A stretch of 64,000 nt of DNA from Armigeres subalbatus (GCF_024139115.2 NC_085140.1:231572371-231636370), one strand, 5' to 3'. Shown: positions 11,669 to 23,799, counted from the first letter of the stretch. The notes: generated by a model from the letters alone, not told the origin. A program made the numbers and translations.

Positions 11669-12132
11669 AATGTGTGCTCACTGCTGAAAAAATAGACGAG
11701 CTCGGTGGTCTAGTGGCTACCACTTCTGCCTTATAAGCAGGAGGTCGTGGGTTCCATTCCGAGCTCGTCCCTTTCCTACTTTGTATTTCTATCTTAGTTC
11801 TTTCTGTGTTTCACGTTATACCAAAACGATTCCTACTGTTATAACCTTCCACGCAATCCCAAAAACCTCCCGTGGCACCATGAGAGTTCTCTGCATCTTT
11901 CTCAAGTAGGTGTCCAACAAACCATCCTTCCCCTTCCTCAGCATTCGCAAGGACGTGGCCAGGACAGATCTCGACTATTGCATCTAAGATTTAGTGATTA
12001 GTCCCAAATCAATATCTGTGGTAACAGATGAAAGTGATGCTACTCTCATACAATAGTCTTGCCTTGTACCACCTACGAATTTGTGCGAACTGCTAAATGC
12101 TAATGCTAATGTGTGCTCACTGCTGAAAAAAT
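11669..12132 (+). mobile_element. tRNA-derived SINE with long TSD
   Basis: The unit starts at about 11694 with a tRNA-like head. It has a pol III A box, TGGTCTAGTGG, then a CTTATAA anticodon-like loop in a paired stem, then a B box, GGGTTCCATTCC. An approximately 340-bp unrelated body follows, ending in AATGCT repeats at about 12107. A direct repeat of over 20 bp (GTGTGCTCACTGCTGAAAAA core) flanks it at 11671-11693 and 12110-12132. The head-body-tail layout and TSD say SINE rather than functional tRNA. It may belong to the Feilai type described in Aedes, but this was not verified. Confidence 0.85.
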
Positions 12133-14229
12133 TAAGAAATAAATCAAATACCTTTTCCTAGCTTTGTTTTGAACATCGGATCCAGGTGATAAAATTCGCC
12201 AGCAGTTCCTCTACTAAAGAACTGAAAACGATCAGGAATAATGTAAATTTACGTCTTCTATGATGTGATTAGATTGAATGCAGTTCAATGTGAGTTGGGA
12301 ATTTGATTTCAAATATACATTAGAAAGTACTTAAAGTTATTGAATTCTCTCGATTAAGTCACAGAACATTTACGTCAAATAAAAATAAGATCGCATGTGA
12401 ATTTCATATTTTTTTAGTGTGTAGCTCCAACCAGTGTTGTAAAATGTCATTTGCATTCATTTGTATAATTTTCGCAGAACTTTTAGTCAGGATATTTATT
12501 GCTAAAAATCTATACACTGGATAAATTTGAATAGTTTAAAGTACACATTGTATCTGTTGGAAAATGTTATTCTGTTTTCGATTTTTATAGTGTAAATTAA
12601 GTGACATACAATAAGTGCTCTAGCTCGACAATAAGGTAAACTTATTAGCTGGGATAACAGGAGTTTGCGTTTTTAATACGTTTTCTTAAATAATACATGC
12701 ATGGAACTTGTCATAAGGTAAGATGAATAGCAGACATAAAGTCGGGAAATCGATGATTATCGATTAAAAGAGCCGCGGAACGATAAGTTAATTCACATTA
12801 TGTGCTACTCCGATAATTCAAAAGGTGATCATCGAATGCAAATTAGTTTACTTGTTCTTTCTCGCATTTGTTCGCCATGCACAAGCATGATATGACTGCT
12901 CCATTGATGTCGCACCGGTGTCTGATTCATTTTATCCTCCACCTTTGCTGTCAGGTCTTGTTCGGGGAGGTTAATTAAAAAAAATCCTCCACCATTTTTT
13001 CCGCTTTTCAGCAACACCATTAGCCCGAGTTAAATGGTGTAGAAATATATTTATTAATTTAAAAAAAAACCTCTTAACGCAGAATCATCTTATTTATGAC
13101 ACCCCGAAATTTAAATTAGTTTCGTAATAAAGATACTTAATTTTGTCGTCGTCTTGCTCGTTTTTCGTGATCGTTCGTTGCCGAAATGTCGTCGTTAAAA
13201 GGAAGCCGTATCTCCCACTACCGAATGAGCTGGTGATTTTCACTCTTTCTCAAGTTTACCGACTGGCTTGGTCCGCGGCGGCACAACATCACTGCGCTGC
13301 TCTCTTGGCATCTCATGATTCTTGCTCAAGTGTGTCGTTCGTTGTGTGGGGTGCTTTCGGACTCCTGACCTCGCGAGCCCCCGGCTTGGAAGAGCGAGCA
13401 CACAGTCACTAAAAAGACGTATAAATTATCACGATAAATTAAAGCGGTTATCCGAGATGCAGACGGAATGGCTTTTTCATTCGATATAAAACGTAAATAA
13501 AGTGTTTCCATAAAAATTTAAAACTAATGTTTGTTATGAAAATTTAGTAGATGCGTATAATTTATTAGCGTTTTATTGAAATGGAATGGGTTTCTACTCG
13601 TTATGTTTATGGTGGATTGACAAAAGAAATATGTAGTAGATTATTTTGTCATATGCGCACACTGTACTCTATTACATGTCAAATTTATATGGGGGCGAGT
13701 GGTTGAGCCGCGAAGAATTGTAATTAGATACTTAGTGGTGACTTTATGGGTCCTTGTTCCAACTCGGCATTTACTTTTATGGAATTTAGGAGGGCCATAC
13801 ACTATAAAAATAATAAGATATTAATGTCTATTATTCATTTGAGGCCAGTCGGATACTTTGTTACTCAATGATTAGTTTGTCATAAGAATATTAAACCATC
13901 TCACATAAGCATTCAAATCACGAAAATATGGTGAAAATAATGTATAACGAAAATTCCACAACAATGAATAATCAATATGCATACACCTCAATTAAAGAAC
14001 TTTGTACAGCAAAACAAAAGGAATATTACGTAAAGGATTTTTCTGGAGCAATCATATGGATATTTGGTGTCAGACTTTTTTTTTTAGAAATTACTCCAAA
14101 AACTCCTCCGAAAATTCCTATTCTTTGAATCGAACAGTTACCCTAATCAAAAATATTATTAGTTAACTTTCCGATAGCACAAAACAGAACAATATATTTC
14201 GAATGATCGCTTCCACCACGAAACGCGCC
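12133..14229. other. No gene recognised
   Basis: Non-coding. The GC-richer stretch 13143-13412 has an open frame with no recognisable domain and no splice context. The rest is AT-rich. Confidence 0.4.
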
Positions 14230-15590
14230 CCGTCACACAATTCCTGGAAGAATTCAAAGAGGCATTTCTCTTCAAACTCCTACAGGACATTCAGGAAACT
14301 CCTTCGGGAAGATCATCTACCTGGAGAAACACATGGCAGAACTCTAGGTGATGCTCCTGGGAGAACTTCAGAAGTATCTTTTAGAGGAACAGAAGCATGA
14401 AAATATGGATGACCTTCAGGAGATGCTACTGGATGAACTTCTGGAATAACATCAGGAAGGTTTTAAGAAAAGTAGGAAATACCTAGGAAGTACTCCAAGA
14501 AAAGCTTTTGGAAGAATAGCAGCAGGAGCTCCAGAAGAACACCAAGCAACTATTAAAAAATACCTCAACTATTGGAACACTGCACCAATAACTGATGGTA
14601 TCATTTAAGGTAACAATGATGGGTTCTGCAGCGAATGGAGCACTCTTCGTTTAATCTATAATTGATGACCCTTGGAAAACGTTTTGAAGTATGGACGTGG
14701 TATAAGCAAACAAATGAATCATTTGTTTGAGGAACTGCATATATCCATTTTACATATATTCGAGAAAACAACAAAAAACTGAATCTTTTGATTTCTTTGA
14801 TACAGATCAACAGTTTTTGGCAAAACTCAACACCCTTTCAGTGCGAAACCTGTGAGCAGTACTCCATAATTGCTTTTCAAAGCGCGTGGACATATGTAGT
14901 TTCTCAAACAAACAAAAAAAAATCATACATTCCTGAATAAATATATTTTTTTCATATTTTTTGCCAGAATACGTATTATTGGACAAGGATTCAGAATACA
15001 TAAAAATCTCATTTTAGCCAAAAATGTTACATATGCACTTTCTCAAACAAACGGCTCAAATAGTGGTTGAAGGAGCTTAGTTCTATTGGATATTCTACCC
15101 TAGAACTCTAGAAGAAAAATCTCCTGAAATTACTCCTTAAAGAATTCTAGAAAGCATTCTTAGAGAAAGTTCCAAAATAATTTCTGAAAAATATGCAAGA
15201 GGAACTTCTGCAAGAAAATCAAAAGGATATGCTTGAAGTTAGGAGTTTCTAAAAGAACTTCAGAAAAATTCCTTGAAGAACCACAAAAAGAACTCCAAAA
15301 AAAGTACTGAAAGTATTCCCGGAAGAATTTTCAAAACGAAAAGCCGGATTAATTTCCGGAGGTATTCACGGCAAAAAATCCTAGTATTTTCTTAAGTTAT
15401 TTCCGAATTAATTCTTTATGTAGTTTTTGACGAAATCGCTTGATAAGTTCTGGGAGAACCATCAGATGAGCTCTATGATGAATTACAAAATACATTTAAG
15501 GGGGAAGTTTTTTTTCTGGGGGAATTCCTATTTAAATTCTGGGTTGAAATTCTGATGAAGCTCTCGAAGAATTTCTGAATTTATCTGGGA
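14230..15590. repeat. Degenerate GAA/TTC-rich repeat region
   Basis: Purine-biased DNA with many diverged short motifs of the type CTGGAAGAA, AGGAACTTC, GAAGAACTCC on one strand. This is characteristic of an old, scrambled simple-repeat tract. Short frames translate to low-complexity text. No boundaries or TSD are evident. Confidence 0.5.
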
Positions 15591-16004
15591 ATGGTTCTAT
15601 TTCACTATCGTTATTGGTTTATGGAACCATCAAATAGGGCGAATATCAACGAATTGATTCCGAAACATACCTGATTTACCAATTAAATCGAAACTAGATG
15701 AACTCGATGTTGCAAATTAATTATGAAAATAATCTTCTATAAACTTATCGAAATTGAAAATTTAATTTTCGGCTGGAAATTGCATTAATTTTAACTGTTT
15801 ATCTATGTTTTAACCAACCAATGTCATCACGCTAATTTGAAATATTCTCAAAAACTGTCGAACGCGATGCTGTGACGTGATTGGTTAAGAACATTTGATA
15901 CAATAACGCAAACGCTATGACGATGGTCGATAAAGAATATATCTTATTTTTTTAAATGATGCGACGTGGAGCGTAATGCGTAATTGTAATCCAGCTTTTA
16001 CTTT
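15591..16004. other. No gene recognised
   Basis: AT-rich DNA without recognised features. Confidence 0.4.
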
Positions 16005-16830
16005 ATTCATCACTGTAGCCGTGCGACTTTTCAGTGCATGCAGCGATTCCGCTTGCTCCCGGAAGAGACGAATCTGATATTTCCATATCCGTCTTTCTGC
16101 CCCTTTCTGGCCCCGTTCTGCAGTCTCTTTGCAGCGAATCTGTCCGCGCTGCATCCGTTTTTCTCCAGCATCTGTCTACACTTCTTCCCGAGTCAACCTG
16201 TCCGTCTTCAAGAGAGGCCATATTGAGGTCACTCTCCTCCGGCAACGCTGCCTTAAAATGTAATGCATGCGCAGTGGCGACAATTCAAACATCACCAGTT
16301 AATGTTCAGAGTCGATGTTGTCTCTACGAGGGCCCTAAGGCCGATAATGTCGGAAAAGTACCGTGTATTAATCAGAACGTCATTGAATTGTGATTCTGCT
16401 AGTGGTGATTCCAAAATACGAACAGCGTGTCCAGCCCATAGTAGTCTGCCTTGTTAACAATATTCATCCTTTTATGCACTTGGTATTTAAAACTCGTGAT
16501 TCATGTGACGCCGTCAGATGCCGCTCTCATGTTTACCACCGAGTATTGTCTCAAATACTTCAAAAGTTCTCCAATCAGCCTTCTTAAACGCCCAGAGTAG
16601 TATACAGAGCGAATTCAGTTTTCGTTTACAAACTACGGGACTTAAGCTGGTTACAGCAGCTGCAATACGACTTTTCACCCTGCGGGTAACTTTATTATCA
16701 CTGCACGCCACTAGAGTTCCAAGGTACAAAAATGCTTCTACAACTTCAAAATATTCACTATCCAGCACCGCTACACTACCATCACAAATGAACCCACGTT
16801 GATTGCCAGGGACCATGTTTTTCGTTTCGA
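16005..16830 (-). mobile_element. RTE-like LINE family B, rearranged fragment
   Basis: On the minus strand, 16245-16003 carries the linker between endonuclease and RT (ALPEESDLNMASLEDGQVDS, the counterpart of family A's ALPEEGELDGAPLEDCW). 16816-16514 carries a post-RT segment (EYFEVVEAFLYLGTLVACSD, then RRVKSRIAAAVTSL). The order and missing RT show internal deletion or rearrangement. It is not translatable as one protein. Confidence 0.72.
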
Positions 16831-17931
16831 TCTAAATGATCTAATAGTGGAGGAACTAAGCACTCCCCAACACTATTCAATCGTTTATAATTTAAAGACA
16901 CCTCATTCCACTAACCTTACGGATGTTTTCCAAACCTCTTTTACTCCTCTACTGTGATAATACATCGGCTCCTCTAGGCTGTAAATGTTTCACCTAAAAT
17001 AAGTCCTCCAAGAATTGGTACACTGCTCCCATAGTTGCGATAATTTTTAATTCACGTTCCTATAGTTGCGAATCCCATTGTTTTCTAATGGAGCTCGCAA
17101 CTATAGGAACACTACCGCAACTATTGGTGCAAAGGTGATAAAATAATAAAGTAATATAATGATATTTACCGATTTATAACGAATTTCACGTCTGCAATTT
17201 GTTGTTTTTAGTTATGGTATGTCAATAAATCGATCAACGAAGCAGGTTGCTGTTTTAAATCCGCAGTTTTTGTGTAAAGTGCACTACCACAATTACTGGT
17301 ACACCCACAATCATCGGACCGTTTACCCTAGCTACCGAAAAATGTCTCTCGCGGTATGCTACCTATCGAGAGTGTATACAAACATGATAAGTGAGAGATT
17401 TTCTAATTCTCCTTTGGATTCAAACCCTGCCCACTACACAACTCAACGTTTTTTTTTCAAACATAGGTTTTTAATCAAGTAACGCCATCGCTTCTCCAAT
17501 ACATTATTCTCTAGGGGTTAGTATCGGCGGAATGGCGGAAGCCAGGATAAAACATTAATTTTTTTCGTGTTTTCGCGCATATCGTAATTTTCAATTTCAC
17601 ACATATATTAAATGAGCTAAGCTGATGATTTTAAGTGACTTTTTGAAGGTGATGCTTTAAAGCGTCTCCCTTACAAATATGTATGGAAAAAGCAAATTTG
17701 ACTAAACTTTTTTCGGAAATATTCGGAACGATCTGGTATCATGAATAGAAATCTATTTCTTCAATGTTAGAATGATGACCTTGTAATTTTTTTAGATCCT
17801 AAAGCATGGGCTTCCGGAAGTACTTGAGTAGGATAGCATATGTCAGATGATAATTCTAACTTCAAAATGAATTCAGCGATCCAAAATTACTCTTCGGTGA
17901 AAAAATTGAACAACATATTAGGGTTTGCTTA
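16831..17931. other. Unassigned DNA with a hairpin
   Basis: No gene. A strong hairpin sits at about 17064-17118. The arm GTTCCTATAGTTGCGA pairs with TCGCAACTATAGGAAC across a short loop. Related TAGTTGCG-like motifs nearby suggest a small decayed inverted-repeat element spanning roughly 17020-17145. Confidence 0.45.
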
Positions 17932-18460
17932 CATTTATTTATTTATTTGCCGTCAATCAAATGTAGACCAATTATATTTAGTACAATAAATACTTATTAT
18001 CTAGTCTATGTGTAGTTCAGTCATTACCTAACTTGTCTACAGAAGAACACTTTTTTTAGATCAGTTTTACTCATCGTTACATCAATTGTTTCACAATGTG
18101 CATTATAACATGACATCATTCTATTTATTGGGCCATTTCTGCCATAGTTTGTTCTTTGATTATTGATATAAAATAGACTTCTATTTCTAAGTGGACGGAT
18201 AGGAGGTATGAGGGTCCGCCACTGTGCGGCGACTGGCCGCATAAGGGGGCCCATATACCACGTGGCCATTTTATGGGGGAAAGAGTTGTATGAGGTATGT
18301 CCACGGTCCATCCAAATTTTTGAAAATTTATATGAGCAGTTGGGGAAGAAGGGTATCTTAAACCGACCAAAACCTGTCAACGTGGTATATGGACAGCTAA
18401 GAGCTTACATAGTGGCGGTATTGATCGTGGTTATCAACGGCCAGTACGATGGTCTACGTT
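17932..18460 (-). mobile_element. LINE 3'-end fragment (Jockey/CR1-like)
   Basis: The minus-strand frame 18380-18024 ends RTNYGRNGPINRMMSCYN, then CETIDVTMSKTDLKK. This resembles the C-terminal tail that follows the RT domain in Jockey/CR1-like LINEs, not RTE. About 90 bp downstream, a (TTTA)n run on the plus strand at 17932-17955 is the likely 3' tail. The fragment has frameshifts upstream of 18380. Clade assignment is tentative. Confidence 0.6.
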
Positions 18461-19063
18461 AACCAGGAAGCTTTCGCTGAAAGGTTCGGATCGACACATT
18501 CCGCCCTCCAGGGTGTCACTCCTTTTGTCGACACATGTAGGCTGGATCTGCTGACTAAGGTGGACTCGCGGCCCTCAAACGAATTTTTGAAGCTAGCATC
18601 AGTACAATTCTTTTTATGTTTCCATACCCTTTATTTTACTGCAATTCATGCAGTGTCTTTGTGGTTAGGTTTCTCGTACAACAACCCTAGTCAATGCTTT
18701 CCTGGAACACGACTACTTTTTAACACCAGCTCGCTCAACCTTTGCACTAAACTCTAGCAACTCTAAGCTATTTCGCTGCTCGGGTTTAGAAACACACAAC
18801 TATGCTCTTCTGTCACGTTTTCATTGCTTGGTTTTTTTTTTAATATTAATATTTTTTTAAAATATTTTTTTTATGCTTTTTTTTTTAAAGAAGGTATGAT
18901 AAAGGTAGGTTGGGGATAGCATATTTTTTTTTGTTTTGTAACCTTGTTCAGTTGTGCAATTTATCAACAATGCCTGCTGTGTTGGATTCTTTTGTTTTGT
19001 ATTTTTCTCTACTCCTCTTTGCCTATGGTGTTGCCTAAGATGAATACACCACTAGGTGATCCA
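18461..19063. other. No gene recognised
   Basis: May include more of the LINE fragment up to about 18600. It contains a long T-rich run at 18829-18893. Nothing else was identified. Confidence 0.4.
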
Positions 19064-19257
19064 ATTAGGTTCTGCAGCATCTGTATCTAACCTCAAACTG
19101 ATGACAGATTAGTAGTACTTCGCGTTGGACTCGGGGGCAGCCAACCAATCACGAACTCGAACCTTGTCGGAGTCAGTGGAAAGTACTACTGAACTGTCAA
19201 AAAAGTTCATTTGACGAGGACCGAATTCATTCGTGACGTCATGCTGCAGAACCTAAT
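19064..19257. repeat. MITE with 17-bp TIRs
   Basis: ATTAGGTTCTGCAGCAT at 19064-19080 is the exact inverse of ATGCTGCAGAACCTAAT at 19241-19257, giving a 194-bp unit without coding capacity. No convincing TSD was read, so the superfamily is open. Confidence 0.65.
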
Positions 19258-19940
19258 AGACCTGTGCAGGAGTTCATCAAATTCACTCACCCGATGGATT
19301 TTGACATTTGAGCAGGTCGTCTTCTCGAACAAAAGTTCATTATGCGACCCGCTGAAACGTCATAATTTCTTGGGGGAGTTCATTTTGCGTTAGTCTATCT
19401 GCCAAATTCACGATTCAGCCATCTTGGATTTTAGTATGGGAGAGCCAGTCGGTTTGTTTTCATTTTGCACTGAAAATGAATTTTTCACCCCCGCCTCTTC
19501 CACAAACTTGGCAGATTGGAGCATCTACTACTGTATTCATCTTGGTGATGCTTTTCCGTCACAAAGACAAAGCAGGAGTAGCTTATCCAACTCGGTTTGC
19601 CAACAGCGGACTGAAGCTGTTGATCATTGGACACAAATTTCCTGTCTTTTTCTGTCAAGTGTTCACCTATGTATTTATATAGGGCCGTCACTTTTACGCA
19701 CCAGTGAGTGAACTGAATGGACTGTCACTGCGGGCCACGTGGGCGATGAGTAAAGAAGTCTTTTGTTTGCTCTACACGTAAAGAAAAAACCTTATAAGTT
19801 ATGGCAAAAACCTATTCGAAAATAGCAATGCACTTCATTATGCCTCCAAATGAATGCTTCCCATGTTTTCAACATAATATGGTGCTACAAAGCAAGACCA
19901 TGCTGAGGGTGGCCTAGGCAATTTTCGGATTGGAAATTAT
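19258..19940. other. No gene recognised
   Basis: Short overlapping frames on both strands without domains. Confidence 0.4.
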
Positions 19941-20240
19941 TATTATTATTATTATTATTTATTTAATTCATCTGACAGCAGTCTACATGAATGTCTTAGA
20001 TAACTAATTTAGTCTTCCGGACCTTTCTACCCTACTAATGAACAATCTTGAATTGTCTCGACTTCCCTGGGCATAAAAGTATCATCGTGCTAGCCTCATG
20101 ATATACGAAAGCAAAAATGGTAACCTGGCTAAGAAACCTCGCAGTTAAAAACTGTGGAAGTGCCTAATGAACACTAAGCTGCGAGGCGGCTCTGTCCCAG
20201 TGTGGGGATGTAATGCCAAGAAGAGAAAAGAGAAAAAGAA
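19941..20240. repeat. (ATT)n run and LINE/SINE-like 3' tail
   Basis: A clean ATT trinucleotide run at 19938-19965 is followed by degenerate sequence. At 20180-20235, GAGGCGGCTCTGTCCCAGTG is followed by an AAGAAGAGAAAAGAG tail. A GCGAAGCGGCAACGTCCCAG plus AAGAAGAA variant appears at 33348-33378, so this looks like a dispersed retroelement 3' tail. Confidence 0.45.
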
Positions 20241-20700
20241 AATGGTGCAGAGCTGTAGAAGTTCAGCCGGTAGTTGGTCCTTTCCCGTAGCCTAATTGTT
20301 TTTAGCTCTTTAATGGCTTTTCTAACCCCATCTAGGGAAAGCGGCTCCACAGATTGTCCATCGTAACTAATGTTTATTCTACTCAACGATGCTCCTTCAC
20401 TTCCATCGTCCAACAAACTCGAACTGTTCGTTCAACCTGGCAGTCACTTCAGTTTTATCTGTCAGCAAATTACATTCTAGATAGTTGCACATGACAGGAC
20501 ATGGCGAGGCCTTTTCCGCACGCCATTGACAGTCTTATGAAACCTCTGCATATCGTTCTGTACCATGTTTTCCTGCGTCTCAGTAATCACTTGTTCTTCA
20601 TTTGTTTTCTTCCTGTAGTTCGGTGGGTTCGTTTTTCGTCTTCTCTTGTTTTCTTATACCGATTTATGTTCAACCGGGTACATGACATCAACGCCCAACG
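20241..20700 (-). mobile_element. RTE-like LINE family B, pre-RT fragment
   Basis: The minus-strand frame contains SEGASLSRINISYDG, then LDGVRKAIKELK. This corresponds to the segment before RT in RTE-like elements, where '...EVKKAIKELKNNKAAGKD' is usual. Further upstream (higher coordinates) the frameshifted text matches the related fragment at 31236-31745. It is broken. Confidence 0.68.
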
Positions 20701-20925
20701 GCAAAATTCACTTTCTTCTCGTCTGGCAATTCAACCAACTAATCAACCCATCCTGAATCGCCTTCGTGCAGTCCTGCTCACTGATCCATGGATTGATATG
20801 ATTTGTAAATATCGCATAGTACTTACTATTAACAAACTCGAATAAAATCGGATCATCTGTCAAATAGTGTTTGTTATCACTGATTACATCACAATGTATA
20901 CAACCAGTACAAACAAACCAAACAA

Positions 20926-20939
20926 CCAGTACAAAACAA
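20926..20939. repeat. TSD of R1-like element (left)
   Basis: CCAGTACAAAACAA, repeated exactly at 23786-23799 after the poly(A). It lies at the end of an ACAA/ACCA-rich microsatellite-like tract (20899-20939). Confidence 0.88.
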
Positions 20940-21153
20940 GGGGCAGCAGGGACTTTGTCCAAGGGCTTGACGACCCCTCCCCATGGCCACTGCGAGTTAG
21001 ACCGGGACCATCGTCCCTAACCCCTAATCCCAAGGCGTCAAGCGACCCGTGCCGAGGGGATGCATGGCCAGGGGGTGAAATAATAAGCTAGGCCTTTAAC
21101 GGAGCCTGTGGGGTACCTGGGCACCCTCCACAGTAATTGTCCCTTACCGCGTT

Positions 21154-22827
21154 ATGCTGGGCTCTGGCGTGGTGGACCTCTTTTCCCGAGCAACTCGTGG
21201 GACCAAAATGGAAAACCAAGTCAATTTTTCAATTAGTGGTAGTAGTGTAGACGACAACCCCTTCGCAAGAGGTGGGTTGTTCAGGTCTCCGCCTAGGAGG
21301 CCAGAGGCAATAGTCGGCAGCTCAGTGCGCAGCGCCAGCGTGGGTCACTCAACCTTCCTCTCGGCTATAAAAACGCCGGAAGGGGTTATTGACGGCCCAT
21401 GGCTTGTGAAGGCGATGAACCGCAAACGCGATGGGCTTTCGGCCTTCGAGGTGGCGACGGAACAGCTGGACGCCATCATCGACTTTGCGTCATCGAAGCA
21501 TAATATCAGCAAGGACCTCAAGAGGAGCTTGCAGAAACTTCGAAAGTCGATGCTGGACGCCAAGCTGGAGAGGGCGGTCAGGACGGCCAAGTGTAAACCC
21601 GTGAAATCGGTGGAGTCGAGGTCTACCCAGACTGAGGCCCAAGGATTCGCGGACTCCGGGCAAGGTCGAGTCGACCGAAGGCGTGCCAGCTAAGACGGTG
21701 GTGCCAAAGTCTACCCAGACTGAGGCTCAAGTATTTGCGGGTACGTCGGGGTGACTACTCCAACGGAGCAGACACAAAAACGGGAGAGACAGTCTCCAGG
21801 GGATGAGCTCCCTGGGGGCCGCTCCAAAACGCGGAGGGTTACTACCCCGAACAAGGGTAGTGGGGCTGGGAAGCTGAACCCCGGTCAGGTACCTCCAAAA
21901 CCGGGGGAGGAAGGACCTGGAAAGGTCCGTCCACTCAGGCAAGACGGTGGTAAGGGGTTACGGTAGGCTTAAAGTTCTCAGCCGCACCAGACCAGGGAAA
22001 TAGAGGGGAATGACGCCTCCTGGACCCTGGTCAAGAACAAGAGGAAACCGAAGACGTCAAGGGCCGAAAAGAAGGCCCAGGCGAATGAGAATAGCAAGAA
22101 GTCTAGGGTAGGCGCCAATCGCTCCAGGGGCGATGCCCTAGTCATAACGGCGGACGAGGCTAAGTACTCGGATGTTTTGAAGGCGATGAGGAGTGACGTC
22201 AAGCTCGGTGAACTCGGCGCCGACGTACGTCAAATAAGACGTACCCGGATGGGCGAGATGATACTCGAGCTGAAGCGGGGCGTCTCGCAAAAGGGCGCCG
22301 CCTACAAGAAGTTGGCGGAGGAGGTCCTAGGCGAGACGGTCAAGGTGAGGGCACTCACGACGGAGGTGAATCTAAGGGTTAAAGACCTGGACGAGATCAC
22401 TGAAGTCGAAGAGCTCGTCACGGCACTGCGGCGACAGTGTGAAGTGGAGACGCCCACCGCAGCCGTTCGGCTACGGAAAGGTCCGGCAGGGACGCAGGTA
22501 GCATTGGTTCGGCTATCTGCAGCGGACGCCTCCAAGGTAGTCAAGTTAGGGAGCGTCAAGGTGGGATGGTCGGTATGCCCTGTGCGCATATACGAGCAAC
22601 CCGAAGTTTGCTTCAAGTGCCTGGAACCGGGGCACAAGCAATGGGACTGCAAAGGCCCTGACAGAAGCAATCTCTGCCGACGCTGCGGATTGGAGGGACA
22701 TAAGGCACAATGCTGCACGAACCCTCCCAATTGTTTGATTTGTTCCAGCAAAGCTGTGAACAGCAAGCACCCATGGGGGCTCGATGTGCCCGGCGTTTAA
22801 GCGTGCTGCAAAATCAAAGTGCAGGTA
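21154..22827 (+). pseudogene. R1-type ORF1 (gag-like, zinc-knuckle), frameshifted
   Basis: The protein would bind element RNA. The first frame runs 21154 to about 21690 (MENQVNFSISGSSVDDN internal start at 21208, then AAA-like low-complexity and STQTEAQ repeats). Shifts at about 21655, 21745 and 21966 move reading until 22009, where WTLVKNKRKPKTSRAEKKAQ begins a long frame. The C-terminus has CFKCLEPGHKQWDC and CRRCGLEGHKAQC knuckles plus CLIC (22607-22748), the usual gag signature of R1/Jockey groups. One more shift at about 22785 precedes the family-like end CPAFKRAAKSKCR at about 22827. It cannot be translated intact. Confidence 0.82.
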
Positions 22828-23460
22828 AAGCAGCTGGCTTGCTCGGCTTCGCCCGAGTGTTTGGTGTGCACAGGTTTAGAGGAAACGGCGGAACACGTGT
22901 TGTTCGTGTGCCCACGTTTTCGCGCAATGCGTGACCACATGCTTGCCACATGTGGTCTGGACACTACCGGACAACCTAGTTCGGAGGATGTGTAAAGACG
23001 AAGTTGGCTGGAACGCCGTTTTATCGGCTATCGCCCAAATCGTCTCGGAGCTACACAGAAGGTGGCGCGTGGACTCAAGGATGGCTAGTTCAGGCGCAAA
23101 TAAGAGGTGGTCCAAGGGATCGGAGTCGGCTTCATGGGTCATACCGGTGGTCATGCTCTGTGGTCGAACTCGATCCTTTTATCGAGCAAGTGGCCGCGCG
23201 AATAACAACATGGTATCGTCGCTTTCGCGGCGTCGGTCAACAGGGCGGGTTCCGAGCCCGAGGACGGAAAGGGGTCCTCGTCAAGGCTGGGGCAGGCGTA
23301 GGCCTCGCGTCGGCAAGTCCCTCTGTGTGCTGGCGAATAGGCCCTATCGCAGAAAGGTCAATTTGGGGTGCACGCGGCATCATCATTCTTGATACCAGTC
23401 GTGCAGAGGGAAGCAGGCGCGAAGTCGACCCTGCCCACCTTCCGAGGACATAGGGCGTGG
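22828..23460 (+). pseudogene. R1-type ORF2 C-terminal remnant
   Basis: Starting within about 10 bp of the ORF1 end, the frame reads SASPECLVCTGLEETAEHVL, then FVCPRFRAMRDHML. This has a C-x2-C-x8-H-x4-C motif like the CCHC-type finger that follows the RT in R1-clade ORF2. After a frameshift near 22985 it continues KDEVGWNAVLSAIAQIVSEL. No RT or endonuclease motif lies between ORF1 and this tail, so the junction marks the internal deletion. Confidence 0.75.
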
Positions 23461-23785
23461 TAAGGCCACCTGGAAAGCCGGCAATGCGCTGGCACGATAC
23501 CATGGTGTTCTTCTAAAAAGCGAGTCACGATGTTCGATGCTGCAAGGACACGCAGCTAACCTCGAGGGTGCGTCATGCACTGGCCCCCCTTTGAAGCATT
23601 ACTTTCTGGTTGTACCGAAGGGACGATGGGCTTGGCGGCAATGGAAACGGTTTAGCTGGTCGGGGATGCAGCCCTGCCTCCCTCATTGGAGGTGGCCCCT
23701 AACCCAGCACTTCCTGGTCAACCCAGGATGTCTGTTGAGCAGATTCCCCCTCCATTGTTTAGGAAGAAAAAAAAAAAAAAAAAAA

Positions 23786-23799
23786 CCAGTACAAAACAA
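23786..23799. repeat. TSD of R1-like element (right)
   Basis: CCAGTACAAAACAA immediately after the poly(A) run; exact copy of 20926-20939. Confidence 0.88.

Larger units (their letters stand above)
20940..23785 (+). mobile_element. Internally deleted R1-clade non-LTR retrotransposon
   Basis: A 2.85-kb insertion with a 14-bp TSD and a 3' run of about 20 A at 23766-23785. It keeps a GC-rich 5' UTR, a gag-like ORF1 with zinc knuckles, and then only the last part of ORF2. The endonuclease and RT domains are absent. Both ends are present, so it is not a 5'-truncation; it is a deletion derivative that kept the terminal regions. The target is an ACAA-rich tract, reminiscent of Waldo-type R1 relatives that target ACAY repeats. 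That comparison is from memory and tentative. Confidence 0.85.

Noticed and set aside
11698..11770. Functional tRNA gene (TAT anticodon position)
   Set aside because: Acceptor and T stems pair poorly. The tRNA-like head is followed by a ~340-bp body with tail repeats and a long TSD, so it is a SINE.
13143..13412. Small secreted or membrane protein (89 aa)
   Set aside because: Single short frame without conserved features; antisense frame equally open; no splice or promoter context.
22302..22766. 154-aa minus-strand ORF
   Set aside because: Antisense of the R1 ORF1 zinc-knuckle frame.
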